A stretch of DNA of 64,000 nt, from positions 1 through 64,000 of the forward strand of contig NZ_JAPFQA010000016.1 in the NCBI RefSeq assembly GCF_027563465.1, in the 5' to 3' direction. Of the stretch, positions 52,654 to 60,263 are shown piece by piece. Position 1 is the stretch's first letter; each line of letters opens with the position of its first letter. The notes beneath the pieces were generated by a model. The model was given only the letters and a program-made list of their open reading frames with translations. It did not search any database and had not been told where the DNA came from. The translations under genes and the position numbers were made by a program. The DNA is from Mesorhizobium qingshengii (lineage in GTDB: Bacteria > Pseudomonadota > Alphaproteobacteria > Rhizobiales > Rhizobiaceae).

Positions 52654-53844
52654 TCAGGCGGCGTTGACCAGCGCCATGCCCTCGAATTGGTGATAGCCGA
52701 TCGCCGTTGCAAGTACGGTTGCGGGAACGCCTTCGAACGGCTTCTCGGCAGCGGCATCAAAAACAGGGTAAGCGGCCTTGCGGTCGACAGCCAGTGCAGC
52801 CAGCGCCACGGCGAAGGGAAACTGCGCTTCCTTCATGTGTCCGGTCAGCGTCGAGAAGCCGCGCGTGGCGATCGCCGGATTGGCATCGAGCGCTGCTTTC
52901 TCCGCGGTGGTTGCCACATGAGCGCCCGACGCGCCTGAGACGGCAAGCAGTTTGCCGTTCGGCAATGCCACCTGCTTGAGCAACGTGGCGATCTCGGCGT
53001 CGAGTTCTCCCTGCCGCCGCCTGGCGCGGCCGGAGACGACCGGCCCGAGTTCGGCATAGATCTTGCGCCCCCGGCTTGTCGCGTGTTCGCGCTGTTCGAG
53101 CACCAGGAAGGCGGCGCCGGAGCCTGACACCACGCCGCCACCTTGGGAGTCCTGTCTTTGCCAGACCGGCTTCCACGGGCCACGATGCAGGTAGCCGGCA
53201 AGTTCGTAGCCGAGCAGCATGTCGGAATGTTCGGTCTGGAAGGCGCCGCCGACCAGGATGTGCGTCGACTGGCCGGAGCGGATGCGCGCAGCGGCCGTCT
53301 CGACGGCGGCGACACCTGCACCTTCCTCGCCCATGAAGGTCCGCGACGACCCCGTCACCTTGTGGACGATGGAGATGTTGCCGGCGAGCAGGTTGGAGAG
53401 CTGGGCCAGGAAAAGCGTCGGCCGCAGTTCGGTGGTCAGTTTCTCGTTGAGCAGCACGTCGCGGTCGTTGCGGCTTTCCGAGGCTGCGAGAATGGCGGCA
53501 TCGACCGCCTCGTCACGCTCGCCGCCACCGGCGGCCACCACCATGTCCATGGTCGTGCAGAGCTCGTCATTGCCTTTTATGCCGGCGTCGTCCAGCGCAA
53601 GGCCGGCGGCATAGGTGCCGAGCCGCTGCCAGGTTTCCATCTGCCGCTGGTCGCCGCGCTTGGCGATCTGCAGGTTCCAGTCGATCTCCGGCAGCGGATG
53701 GACGGTGTAGGGCGCGAACCGCGCGGCTTCGAGCACCGGCTGCAGGCCCGGCTGCACGAGCTTTTGCCAGTGGGCGTCAGGACCTTCTCCCAGCGAGGAA
53801 ACAAGGCCGATACCAGTGATGACGACGTCGCGGGGGCTGCTCAT
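52654..53844 (-). CDS. fabF2XL: Beta-ketoacyl-ACP synthase-like FabF2XL without a nucleophile cysteine
   Basis: 396 residues with the KAS fold (start VVITGIGLVSSLGEGPDAHW), but the active-site stretch is KVTGSSRTFMGEE, with no Cys. The only Cys in the protein is near residue 96, in DELCTTMD, far from any active site. The NAHGT histidine is also missing (SGASGAH). A late GHMKEAQ still resembles the second His motif. So the protein cannot condense by itself; it is likely the length-determining partner of FabF1XL. In earlier descriptions it is simply called a KAS, from memory. Confidence 0.85.
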   Translation of the reverse strand: MSSPRDVVITGIGLVSSLGEGPDAHWQKLVQPGLQPVLEAARFAPYTVHPLPEIDWNLQIAKRGDQRQMETWQRLGTYAAGLALDDAGIKGNDELCTTMDMVVAAGGGERDEAVDAAILAASESRNDRDVLLNEKLTTELRPTLFLAQLSNLLAGNISIVHKVTGSSRTFMGEEGAGVAAVETAAARIRSGQSTHILVGGAFQTEHSDMLLGYELAGYLHRGPWKPVWQRQDSQGGGVVSGSGAAFLVLEQREHATSRGRKIYAELGPVVSGRARRRQGELDAEIATLLKQVALPNGKLLAVSGASGAHVATTAEKAALDANPAIATRGFSTLTGHMKEAQFPFAVALAALAVDRKAAYPVFDAAAEKPFEGVPATVLATAIGYHQFEGMALVNAA

Positions 53845-53898
53845 GGGCGGCTTTGTGGGTCAGGCGGTGGAGCGCGTCAAGATCGCGCTCGACTGACG

Positions 53899-54180
53899 TC
53901 AGACGTTCTTGGCGGCGACCAGCGCGTCGATCTTGGCGCACAGGTTCTTCATGACGAAGTAGTCGTCTGTCGAAGCCTTGCCGTCATTGACCTCCTGGGT
54001 CCACTTTTCCAGCGGCACCTTGATGCCGAATTCCTTGTCGATCGCGAAGACGATGTCGAGGAAATCGAGGCTGTCGATGCCGAGATCGTCGATCGTGTGG
54101 CTCTCGGGGGTTATGGTGTCGATATCGATCTCGCTGGTATCGGCAATGATCTTGGCGACTTTGTCGAACGTGGTGGACAA
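53899..54180 (-). CDS. acpXL: Acyl carrier protein of very-long-chain fatty acid synthesis
   Basis: 93 residues from TTG 54180, with an AAAGGAAA site just upstream. Contains the phosphopantetheine Ser in GIDSLDFLD and the distinctive AcpXL tail LCAKIDALVAAKNV. It carries the growing C28 chain for lipid A. It heads the cluster; the usual fabZXL dehydratase gene is not between it and fabF2XL (54 bases). Confidence 0.9.
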   Translation of the reverse strand: MSTTFDKVAKIIADTSEIDIDTITPESHTIDDLGIDSLDFLDIVFAIDKEFGIKVPLEKWTQEVNDGKASTDDYFVMKNLCAKIDALVAAKNV

Positions 54181-54307
54181 CGGCTTTTCCTTTGGTTGCG
54201 GGCGGAATCTGTCCGCATGTGTTTGGGCGCTGTCTAATCGGTTTTTCCCGGCAGGAAAAGGCCTGATAAGCCGGGCACAGATGGGTAGGCTGCCCAAGAA
54301 ACGCAAG

Positions 54308-54336
54308 AAGGGCCGCCGGTCAAGCCGGCGGCCCTT
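54308..54336 (-). terminator. Strong hairpin downstream of the slipin gene
   Basis: AAGGGCCGCCGG (54308-54319) and CCGGCGGCCCTT (54325-54336) pair perfectly around a five-base loop. It follows the slipin stop by 77 bases and precedes the acpXL start. Reading on the minus strand it continues TCTTGCGTTTC, a weak T tract. Confidence 0.7.
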
Positions 54337-54365
54337 CCCATTACGTCACGTTAGTCTCTGTTTCG

Positions 54366-54413
54366 ATGCCTGTCGTTTTCCCAAAACCGGAACCACTTTT
54401 GGGCGACATGCAT
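54366..54413. repeat. Palindromic intergenic repeat, copy 3 of 3
   Basis: ATGCCTGTCG ... CGACATGCAT with CCCAAAACC / CACTTTTGGG inside, the best preserved of the three copies. Its right end touches the slipin stop codon (54413-54415). Confidence 0.75.
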
Positions 54414-55555
54414 CAGTTGTCGCGGAGCTTGACGAGGTCGTTCAGCAGTCCGCCCGTTCCGTTGTGGACGGTCAGCCGCTCGACCTTGCCGGCGATGGTC
54501 TCCAGAGCCTCGAGCTCCTTCAGGCGCAGCATCACCGGGTTCTCCGCCATCACCCTGGCCGTGTTGAGCAGCGAACGCGTGGCGTTCGTCTCCTCGCGGC
54601 GGCGGATGATGTTGGCCTCGGCCTGCTTTTCGGCCGACACCACCTGGTTGAGGATCTCGCGCATCTCGCCCGGCAGGATGACATCCTTGAGCGCGATATC
54701 GCTGACTTCGACCCCGATCTCGGCCATGTCGGCACGGACCTTGGCCGCCGCCTCCTCGTCGACCGTCACCTTCTTTTCAAGGATCTGGTCGAGCGTCAGC
54801 GCGCCCAGCGTCTTGCGGAAGGCGTACTGCAGGGCGCGGTAGAGGGCTTCGGAGAAGTCCTTCACGGCGCTCACCGCCTTGACCGGGTCGACGACCCGGT
54901 ATTCGGCGGCGATGTTGACGCGGATCGTGACGCGATCCTTGGTCAGCACTTCCTGCCCGGCGACATCGAGCGACTGGCGCTTGAGGTCGACGACCTTGAC
55001 CTGCACCATGCGTCCGACGTTCCAGAAGCCATGCACGCCCGCGGCGAGCGTCCGCACCAGGACACCGTCGACGAACAACAGCCCGGCCTGACCGTCGACG
55101 ACCGGATGGACGGACATCAATTCCGCCTTCCGGGCCTGGCCGAGCCGGCGCATGACCGCCGGATCGATAGCGAGATCGGCCGACGTGTCGATCACCGTTA
55201 CCTTCCACGGGCCGGCATCCGTCCACAGCACGAGCTTGCGGTCGGGCGCCAGCACGGCATGGAGGTTGCCGTCACGCTCGATGACGGCGACGTCCGTGCG
55301 TCCGGTGCGAACGACGGTGAAATGACGCGCGGCCACATCCGGGAGCTTGTCGAACAACGCCTTCTCGTATGCCGAAACGAATTCCGGGTTCTTCAGATCG
55401 TGCCGCGACACTTCAAGGCTCCCGCGCCGGTTGGCGAGCCAGTGCTCGCCCGGCGTCAGGACAGCCTTGATCTCACCCTTGTAGAGGGTGAGGGCACGTT
55501 CGTTTTCCCTTACGAGGACGCGCTCGCGTCCAAGAACCTTCTCGAGAACAGTCAT
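54413..55555 (-). CDS. Slipin family (SPFH/Band 7) protein
   Basis: 380 residues. Two SPFH-like halves, then a C-terminal coiled coil: AEKQAEANIIRRREETNATRSLL is the stomatin/prohibitin signature, and the end LTVHNGTGGLLNDLVKLRDN is typical of slipins. ATG 55555 follows AGGAG. Slipins of this two-domain type are found next to rtcB in RNA-repair operons (from memory), but no rtcB, rtcA or rtcR occurs in this window. Upstream on the same strand, 363 bases away, are two tRNA-like genes. The slipin probably forms membrane-associated oligomers. Confidence 0.85.
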   Translation of the reverse strand: MTVLEKVLGRERVLVRENERALTLYKGEIKAVLTPGEHWLANRRGSLEVSRHDLKNPEFVSAYEKALFDKLPDVAARHFTVVRTGRTDVAVIERDGNLHAVLAPDRKLVLWTDAGPWKVTVIDTSADLAIDPAVMRRLGQARKAELMSVHPVVDGQAGLLFVDGVLVRTLAAGVHGFWNVGRMVQVKVVDLKRQSLDVAGQEVLTKDRVTIRVNIAAEYRVVDPVKAVSAVKDFSEALYRALQYAFRKTLGALTLDQILEKKVTVDEEAAAKVRADMAEIGVEVSDIALKDVILPGEMREILNQVVSAEKQAEANIIRRREETNATRSLLNTARVMAENPVMLRLKELEALETIAGKVERLTVHNGTGGLLNDLVKLRDN

Positions 55556-55918
55556 TGTCTTACTCCTGTCGGGCATGGCCCCATGCGAGGCGTCACGTCA
55601 TGCGTCGATCTTCCCTTCGTTTCTCGTTTCACGTCGTCATGGTCCGGACACGAATGATCCGGGGACTGGTGGCATCAATCCGTGGCGGGCCTTCGGGAGC
55701 GGGTCGCGGGGCAGCGAAGCGGGCGCCGGAGGTCTTGGCCTCCCTTGCCGGCGACGCTGCGCCTTGACCGTCACCGCGGGCCGGGCCGCGAGCCGATGGC
55801 GTCAGACCTTTCGATACGGCCTTGGCCCGAAGGCTTCGGTCGTTCCGTCCGGTCTTCCGCATTCCAGTCCCCGGACCGTTTTTCAGATAACACCGTGGCA
55901 GGGTGCTGGCTTATCAGG
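55556..55918. other. Gap between the slipin gene and the tRNA-like pair
   Basis: 363 bases with no supported protein gene. Next to the tRNA-like pair on the minus strand a partly paired region (GATAAGCCAGCACC with GGTGTTATC, 55886-55915) follows, but without a T run. The rest is GC-rich with no recognisable promoter for the slipin gene, so the slipin may be expressed by reading through from the tRNA-like genes. Confidence 0.4.
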
Positions 55919-55992
55919 CCAATGGAGAAGGATTCGAACCTTCGACAATCAGAACCTAAATCTGATGCTCTACCAAACTGAGCTATCCGTGG
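55919..55992 (-). tRNA. tRNA-like gene with UAG anticodon, imperfect acceptor stem
   Basis: A 74-base cloverleaf on the minus strand: D stem GCTC/GAGC, anticodon stem TCAGA/TCTGA with a seven-base loop TTTAGGT (anticodon TAG, which would read CUA Leu), T arm GAAGG-TTCGAAT-CCTTC. Two acceptor positions mismatch (C2-T71 and C4-A69). Its variable loop is only five bases, whereas true tRNA-Leu has a long arm. The first three bases (CCA) coincide with the CCA end of the upstream tRNA-like gene. Confidence 0.55.
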
Positions 55993-56063
55993 TGCAGACA
56001 GCAGGAATCGAACCTGCGACCTCCGGACCCAAATCCGGCGCTCTACCCCTGAGCTACATCCGC
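55993..56063 (-). tRNA. tRNA-like gene with UGG-type anticodon, six-base anticodon loop
   Basis: 71 bases to the discriminator A. Acceptor GCGGATG pairs with TGTCTGC through three wobble pairs; D stem GCTC/GAGC; anticodon stem CCGGA/TCCGG encloses only six bases (TTTGGG; UGG would be Pro); T arm GCAGG-TTCGATT-CCTGC. A genomic CCA follows the discriminator. The G1-C72 acceptor end is not that of standard bacterial tRNA-Pro. Both tRNA-like genes belong to one transcript with a promoter at 56175-56203. Confidence 0.55.
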
Positions 56064-56174
56064 GATCCCAATCCCCAAAGCGGCGCCGTATACAGGGCGG
56101 CAAAGCCGCCTGCACGGGCGGAGACGAAAGCTCCAACCGTTGTGCTCACTTCGGTTCTCGTGACCGGGAGCGCG

Positions 56175-56203
56175 GCTATAGAGCCTGCGACGGGTTGTCG
56201 CAA
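56175..56203 (-). promoter_or_regulatory. Sigma70-type promoter of the tRNA-like genes
   Basis: On the minus strand TTGCGA (56198-56203), a 17-base spacer and TATAGC (56175-56180). Transcription would begin about 100 bases before the first tRNA-like gene at 56063. A GC-rich sequence follows, as at stable RNA promoters. Confidence 0.65.
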
Positions 56204-56278
56204 GCGGCATTGTCGCGGCGAATTTGCGGCTTCTTTCGGCTGTGGCATTTCGGCAACACTGCTGGCGATGCCGGGCCT

Positions 56279-56827
56279 TCAGAACGTCACGCGGCCGAGC
56301 ACGCGCAGGCCGTCGCCTTGTGGCTCGACGACCACCGCTTCGCCCTCGCGCGGCGCGACGCCGGTCAGCGCGACAATATTTTCGAGATGAGTGACCATGA
56401 CCAGGTTGTCGGAGCCGGAATAACCGCGGATCTCGGTCATGATGGCGGCGATCTGGGCGGCTTTCTCCTTCTCGTCGGTTTTCAGGAGATCGAGCGGCGC
56501 GAAGGGCTTCGGTTCGGCCTCGAAGGCGATGCGGGCAGTGTCGAGGCAGCGGCAATAGCGGCTGGACAGCACGCGATCGATGGGCGCGGCGCGGGCGGCG
56601 AACAAGGCGCCGATCTTGCTCGCCTGCTGCTTGCCGCGCGCCGACAGGTTGATCTGGGTGGCACAGCTGTCGATGTCGAAATTGGCCGGATCGGTGGTGC
56701 CGGTGACCATGGCATGGCGCAGCAACACGACATGGCCGCCGTCACGCAGCAGCGCCCAGCCGGCGTCCGTCGCGTGGGCTGCAAAAGGGAAGACGAACAC
56801 AAGCAGCGCCAGCGCAAATCGAATCAT
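56279..56827 (-). CDS. Secreted histidine phosphatase family protein
   Basis: 182 residues. Signal peptide at residues 1-20 (ends FAAHAT), then a short histidine phosphatase domain: LLRHAMV contains the phosphorylated His (family RHG variant RHA), and a late His in MVTHLENI. Periplasmic, probably a phosphoesterase of unknown substrate. Its stop codon is 76 bases before the promoter of the tRNA-like genes. Confidence 0.85.
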   Translation of the reverse strand: MIRFALALLVFVFPFAAHATDAGWALLRDGGHVVLLRHAMVTGTTDPANFDIDSCATQINLSARGKQQASKIGALFAARAAPIDRVLSSRYCRCLDTARIAFEAEPKPFAPLDLLKTDEKEKAAQIAAIMTEIRGYSGSDNLVMVTHLENIVALTGVAPREGEAVVVEPQGDGLRVLGRVTF

Positions 56828-56924
56828 CAGCTATCCTTTTCCGGTTCCCGGCAATGGGTTCCGGTGACAGGACATATAGGGACCGCAAAGCCAGTCGAAA
56901 GACAAGGCGCGGTCGGGTGGAGCC

Positions 56925-59900
56925 CTACTTCTTGGCCATCTGCTTCTTCACCAGATCGATCTTCTGGTCGGTGAGTGGGATCGGGATCGTGTAGCCGGCT
57001 TCGGTGAAACCCTGCTTGGCGTTCTCGAAGAACTCGATCGCCCTTTGATATTCGGGCTTGCCGCCGCCATAGCTGGCGCGGTTCCAGTGGATGTCGCCGA
57101 GATTGTTCTGTTCGAAGGCCCACTGCATGGGCTGGCTTTCGCGGGTGAAAACCTTCAGCGCCGCCGTGAAGGCGGCCTCGGCATCGCCAAGATATTTGTC
57201 GGTCCGTTCGAGATTGCCAAGATTGAGCAGGCTCATGCCGATGCCGTTCTGGGCGTTGGCCCAGTCGATGGGTGCAGCCTCGAAGGTCAGCACTTCAAGT
57301 GCCGCCCGACGCGCCGCGACGGAATCGGCCAGGGTCTTGGGATCGGCATTGCTCATGCTCAGCCAGTGCAGCGCCGAGCCGAGGCCCGCCTCGCTCAGCG
57401 CCCATTGCCGCGGGTTCGTCTCCCGCTTGTATTCGCGCAACGCATCGCGATAGGCGTTGACCGCTTCGCTGTAGCGTTCCGGCTTGTCCGACAGGCCGCC
57501 AAGAAGCTGCAGCGTGTTGCCGAGATTGTAGTGGCTCATTGCCCAGTCGAGGGGGAATGCCCTTCTGGTGTAAACCCGGCGCGCCGCCTGAAATGCGGCG
57601 GCCGACTCCTCGAGTCTGGCCGGGTCGCGCGTGCGCTGGCCCAGCGTCTGGTAGATCGAACCGAGATTGTTCTGGGCCGACGCCCAGTCCATTGGAAAAC
57701 GCTGCCGGGTGAACACCGTCAATGCGTCGCCATAGGCCGTCGCGGCCTCCTCGAGCGCGCTTGTGCCCATGTCGAAGCGGGCGACACCGCTTAGCGCATT
57801 GCCGAGGTTGAGCCGGCTGGTCGCCCACGACACCGGGAAGGTTTCCCTGGTTCGCACCTGAAGCGCGGCGCGGAAGGCGTCGGCCGCCTCGTTGATCTTC
57901 GCCTTGTCGTTGAGCTGAATGCCGAGCGATACAAGCGTGTTGCCGAGATTGTTCTCGACCATCGCCCACTCCACCGGCGCCTTTTCGCGCGTGTATTCCT
58001 CGAGCGCCAGCCGGTAGGCCGCTTCCGCTTGTGTCAGATGCTCGCCGGCGGGCTCACGCTCGGAAAGCGCGTAGAGCGCGATACCAAGATTCATCTGCGA
58101 GGCCGCCCAGTCGAGTGGTACCTTGTCGCGTGGCCGCTTCTCCAGCGTGGCGCGCATTGCCGTCACCGCCTCATTCAATCGCTTCGGGTCGCTCTGCCGT
58201 TCGCCGAGCTTCAACAGCACATTGGCCAGATTGTTCTGCGCGGCGGCCCAGTTGAGGTCGTCCTTCTCGCGCTCGAAGACGACAAGCGAATCGCGAAAGA
58301 TCCGAGCCGCTTCCTCGAGGTGCGCCGTTTCGGTCTCGCGTTCGCCGATCGTCTGCAGCACCACCGCCATGTTGTTGCGGGTGATCGCCCAGTCGCGGTT
58401 CTGTTCGCCATTGGGGATGAAGTTCAGGATGATGCGGTAGGCGTCGATGGAACGCTGCAGTGCGTCCAGGTCGCCGGTCGCATAGCCGTAGGCGTTCAGC
58501 GCCTCGGCTTCCTGGTTCTTGTAGTTCCAGCGCAGCTTGTCATCCCACTTCTCGACCAGCGAAAACGCCTTGGCGTAGTCGTTGGCGGCGGCCTTGTGGT
58601 CGAAGGCCAGCGCCGAGGCATCGGCCCGCCTGGCGTAGATCGCGGCATCGGCAAGGCGCTTCTGCTTGACCAACGCCTCGGCCTCGTCGACCGCGTTGCC
58701 GGTCTTCTCGACCCGGCCGACGGCCTCATCGAGGAACTTGCGCGCCGTCGCGATCGCGCCCTGGCCGATGGCCTTGTCGGCGGAGGCAACCAGGCGCCTG
58801 ATCTCCGGATCGTCGGTGCGCAGCGCGGCACGCTCGGACATCATCTTCTTCAGGCGCTCGGCCTGGGCACCCAGCAGCTTTTGCAGATCGGTCGGATCCT
58901 CCGGCATCTTTTCAGTGCCCAGCGCCTTGAGCACGCCATAGAGTGCGTCGAGCTGCACGCCGTCCTGCAGCGAGGCCAGCTCCACTTGCGCCCGTTTCGG
59001 GCCGGGCAGGTCGGAGATGGTCAACAGCAGCTGCCGCCTTTCGCCGGTGATCAGCCCGTCGTCGCCGGTCGGTTCGGGTGGCGCGATGCCGAAATAGAGC
59101 AGCCGGCGCAGGCTCTCATTGACCCAAGGACGCTGCTTTGCCTTGGTGTCGAGATAGACTTCCTCGGTGACCATGCGCATGACCGAGCCGAATTCCGTGC
59201 CTTTCATCGCCGCGAGATGGCGCAGCAGCGCCGCCGCGTACGGGCTGTTCTCGCCGGCGGCGCCATCGAGCGCCGGGCGGCCCGGCTCGGCGGCAAAGCC
59301 GACCACGGTGCCGAGGCTTTCGTCCGTCGCAGGCGTGTTTTCGAGGGCTTTGGCGCCGCGCACCGGCTCCAGTCCGCCAGCACCAACGGGCGAAGCCGAA
59401 GCGGTTGGTGCGCGCCGTACCTGGGCATCCGGCGGAAACGGGTTGGTGCGGCAGGCATCGAGCAGCATGATCGTCACCGGCACGGTCATTTTCAACGCGT
59501 CCATGACGATGGAAATCGGCACCAGCGCCTGGTCGGCGTCTTTCAGCGATGAAACGTTGGCATCGACCGGCACCAGATAGTTCTCGCCGCCGGCCTCGAT
59601 GCCGTGGCCGGAATAATAGATGAAGGCGACGTCGGCACCTTCGGCATCCTCCGTGAAACGCTCCAGGTCGCGCTTCAGCTTCGCGGCATCACGATCGGTG
59701 ACGCTGCGGGCGTCGAAGCCGAGATCGGTCAGCATCTTGGCCATGTCGCGGGCGTCGTTGGCCGGGTTGGGAAGGGCGGCGATGTGTTCGTATTTCGACT
59801 GACCGATGATCAGCGCCACGCCCTTGAGGTTCTTCGTCTCGGCGGCCTGAAGTGTCGTCGCGGCAAGGCAAAACAGCACGGCGACGAAAGCCGTGAGCCA

Positions 59901-59945
59901 CGTCTGCTGGAAAGGATGCTGTTTTGAGGTTTCGACAAAAGTCAT
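56925..59945 (-). CDS. Secreted caspase-like protein with TPR-like repeats
   Basis: 1006 residues from ATG 59945. Signal peptide at about residues 1-35 (ends LQAAE), then a caspase (C14) domain at about 37-290 with the catalytic dyad His114 (YYSGHG) and Cys165 (LLDACR). The rest is helical and holds about ten repeated units of 45-50 residues with the pattern DWA..QNNLG, i.e. TPR/Sel1-like repeats, good for protein binding. Metacaspase-type proteins cleave after Arg/Lys. It lies at the border of the integrative element; in Mesorhizobium such genes may be part of the core or the accessory genome. Confidence 0.85.
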   Translation of the reverse strand: MTFVETSKQHPFQQTWLTAFVAVLFCLAATTLQAAETKNLKGVALIIGQSKYEHIAALPNPANDARDMAKMLTDLGFDARSVTDRDAAKLKRDLERFTEDAEGADVAFIYYSGHGIEAGGENYLVPVDANVSSLKDADQALVPISIVMDALKMTVPVTIMLLDACRTNPFPPDAQVRRAPTASASPVGAGGLEPVRGAKALENTPATDESLGTVVGFAAEPGRPALDGAAGENSPYAAALLRHLAAMKGTEFGSVMRMVTEEVYLDTKAKQRPWVNESLRRLLYFGIAPPEPTGDDGLITGERRQLLLTISDLPGPKRAQVELASLQDGVQLDALYGVLKALGTEKMPEDPTDLQKLLGAQAERLKKMMSERAALRTDDPEIRRLVASADKAIGQGAIATARKFLDEAVGRVEKTGNAVDEAEALVKQKRLADAAIYARRADASALAFDHKAAANDYAKAFSLVEKWDDKLRWNYKNQEAEALNAYGYATGDLDALQRSIDAYRIILNFIPNGEQNRDWAITRNNMAVVLQTIGERETETAHLEEAARIFRDSLVVFEREKDDLNWAAAQNNLANVLLKLGERQSDPKRLNEAVTAMRATLEKRPRDKVPLDWAASQMNLGIALYALSEREPAGEHLTQAEAAYRLALEEYTREKAPVEWAMVENNLGNTLVSLGIQLNDKAKINEAADAFRAALQVRTRETFPVSWATSRLNLGNALSGVARFDMGTSALEEAATAYGDALTVFTRQRFPMDWASAQNNLGSIYQTLGQRTRDPARLEESAAAFQAARRVYTRRAFPLDWAMSHYNLGNTLQLLGGLSDKPERYSEAVNAYRDALREYKRETNPRQWALSEAGLGSALHWLSMSNADPKTLADSVAARRAALEVLTFEAAPIDWANAQNGIGMSLLNLGNLERTDKYLGDAEAAFTAALKVFTRESQPMQWAFEQNNLGDIHWNRASYGGGKPEYQRAIEFFENAKQGFTEAGYTIPIPLTDQKIDLVKKQMAKK

Positions 59946-60002
59946 TTGTCGTTTCGTGTCCGCCCTGAAGATCGCAGGCCCTCTATAACGCTGCCAGCCT
60001 AC

Positions 60003-60050
60003 CATGATCAAATTCGGGCATGATCAAATTCGGGCATGATCAAATTCGGG
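60003..60050. repeat. Three tandem copies of a 16-base repeat
   Basis: CATGATCAAATTCGGG is repeated three times without gaps (60003-60018, 60019-60034, 60035-60050). It lies 58-105 bases upstream of the caspase-like gene, near the integrase, so it could be an operator or part of the element's junction. Confidence 0.9.
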
Positions 60051-60263
60051 CGCGATTGCGCCGCGACCGTGGCTCGCCTATCCCTGAAAAATGTCTCCGC
60101 TCACCGGGGCTATGCGCCAGACTACAAGGGGCCAAGAGGGGCAATCTCAAGATTGGAACGTCGCGACAAGCCATTGATTAGCCTTTAAGTTTCCATTCTG
60201 TTGCCTTTTGGCCCGTCTTGGCCTATGCCTTACCGAAATTAGGAAAGGAATTAGGAAAGACAA

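Noticed and set aside
58029..59552. A 507-codon open frame on the plus strand
   Set aside because: Antisense to the caspase-TPR gene; long open shadow frames are common in high-GC repeats.
60003..60050. attL core of the integrative element
   Set aside because: No matching copy can be seen because the right end is outside the window; it is listed as a repeat only.
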